A model generated the notes under the pieces. The model searched no databases and had not been told where the DNA came from. It saw only the letters and a list, made by a program, of their open reading frames with translations. From contig CASEGD010000096.1 of the NCBI GenBank assembly GCA_949287345.1, positions 1-5,154 of the forward strand: a stretch of 5,154 nt of DNA. The letters are read 5' to 3'. The position numbers and the translations under genes were made by a program. Positions 4,833 through 5,154 of this stretch are shown here, piece after piece; positions within the stretch are counted from its first letter, which is position 1; each line of letters opens with the position of its first letter. This stretch comes from an uncultured Phascolarctobacterium sp. (lineage in GTDB: Bacteria; Bacillota; Negativicutes; Acidaminococcales; Acidaminococcaceae).

Positions 4833-5154
4833 TTATTCCTTAATGCCTTTGGCAAGGCCGGCGAAGAAAATCGCCATCGAAACAGCACCCGGGTCCTTAT
4901 GGCCGAGGCTGCGTTCGCCTACATTTTTAGCACGCCCGAATTTTGCCACCATATCTGCGGTAGCATCGGCGCCTTTTTGTGCTGCTTCGGCAGCCGCTGC
5001 CAAAATTGTTTCAAGGCTGCCTTCCGTTTCTGCAATCGCCGCCACTGCGGGATAAAAAGCGTCAACCAGAGTTTTGTCGCCTTCTTTAGCCTTGCTTACG
5101 TCCATAAAATCTTCCTTGGCCTGCGCAAACATACGCTTAAATTCGATATCGGTC
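4833..5154 (-). CDS. dhaL: DhaL-like ADP/ATP-binding subunit of the ketose kinase, C-terminal half (cut by window edge)
   Basis: The frame stays open through the right edge, so the Met at 5132 is internal. About 107 residues are visible, half of the usual 200-210. They carry the DhaL C-terminal signature: GDKTLVDAFYPAV, then GADATADMVAKFGRAKNVGERSLGHKDPGAVS near the end, given here in pieces as GDKT...PAV, GADATADM, GRAKNVGERS and DPGAVS. These segments line the nucleotide pocket. The Asp cluster that binds the two Mg ions is in the missing half. DhaL transfers phosphate to the ketone held by DhaK. Whether ATP or a PTS protein (DhaM) is the donor cannot be read, as no dhaM is in the window. 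The gene order dhaL before dhaK, with 42 nt between, supports a two-subunit kinase. Confidence 0.9.
   Translation of the reverse strand, partial: TDIEFKRMFAQAKEDFMDVSKAKEGDKTLVDAFYPAVAAIAETEGSLETILAAAAEAAQKGADATADMVAKFGRAKNVGERSLGHKDPGAVSMAIFFAGLAKGIKE

Overview
The window looks like a chromosomal segment of a Firmicutes-type bacterium. The evidence is strong AAGGAGG-type Shine-Dalgarno sites, lipobox lipoproteins with short Lys-rich signal peptides, TTG starts, and consensus TTGACA/TATAAT promoters. The balanced base composition and the lipoprotein style make a Negativicutes-like lineage (Phascolarctobacterium/Acidaminococcus relatives) my best guess, but I cannot prove this from the sequence.

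Layout. (1) Positions 1-1261, minus strand: a transport unit. An extended -10 promoter (1233-1261) drives a PF04392-type ABC substrate-binding lipoprotein (169-1167). A second lipoprotein follows 46 nt downstream and is cut by the left edge (1-122). (2) Positions 1368-1657: a compact locus, neither of whose genes a standard annotation would call. A plus-strand promoter (TTGACA-17-CATAAT) drives a 29-residue hydrophobic peptide with a TTG start (1438-1527). Its Shine-Dalgarno is buried in an 8-bp hairpin. A perfect-stem terminator (1544-1575), U-tracted in both directions, follows. A facing minus-strand extended -10 promoter (1629-1657) drives a short RNA of about 75-80 nt that ends at the same terminator. 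A 32/34-nt direct repeat covers the toxin start codon and the 5' part of the facing RNA. This is the architecture of the Fst/par type I toxin-antitoxin family (RNA I/RNA II of plasmid pAD1). (3) Positions 1678-5154, minus strand: a tight catabolic operon read in the order dhaL-like (cut by the right edge), dhaK-like, lsrF-like aldolase/thiolase, small VOC-fold protein, SorC/LsrR-family regulator. Gene spacing is 42, 11, 3 and 0 nt. Its promoter lies beyond the right edge.

How the parts work together. In the operon, the DhaK/DhaL pair should phosphorylate a small hydroxyketone, an LsrF-type Schiff-base enzyme should cleave a phosphorylated product, and the VOC protein could supply an isomerase or lyase step in between. 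A SorC-family sensor of phosphorylated sugars would control the set. The order of activities parallels the AI-2 catabolic path (LsrK, LsrG, LsrF, LsrR) with the kinase and isomerase replaced. Other short ketoses are possible substrates. The operon's only visible terminator is the one shared with the toxin locus, so operon transcripts would run through the antitoxin RNA region. Besides these genes I see no tRNA, rRNA, IS element or CRISPR array.
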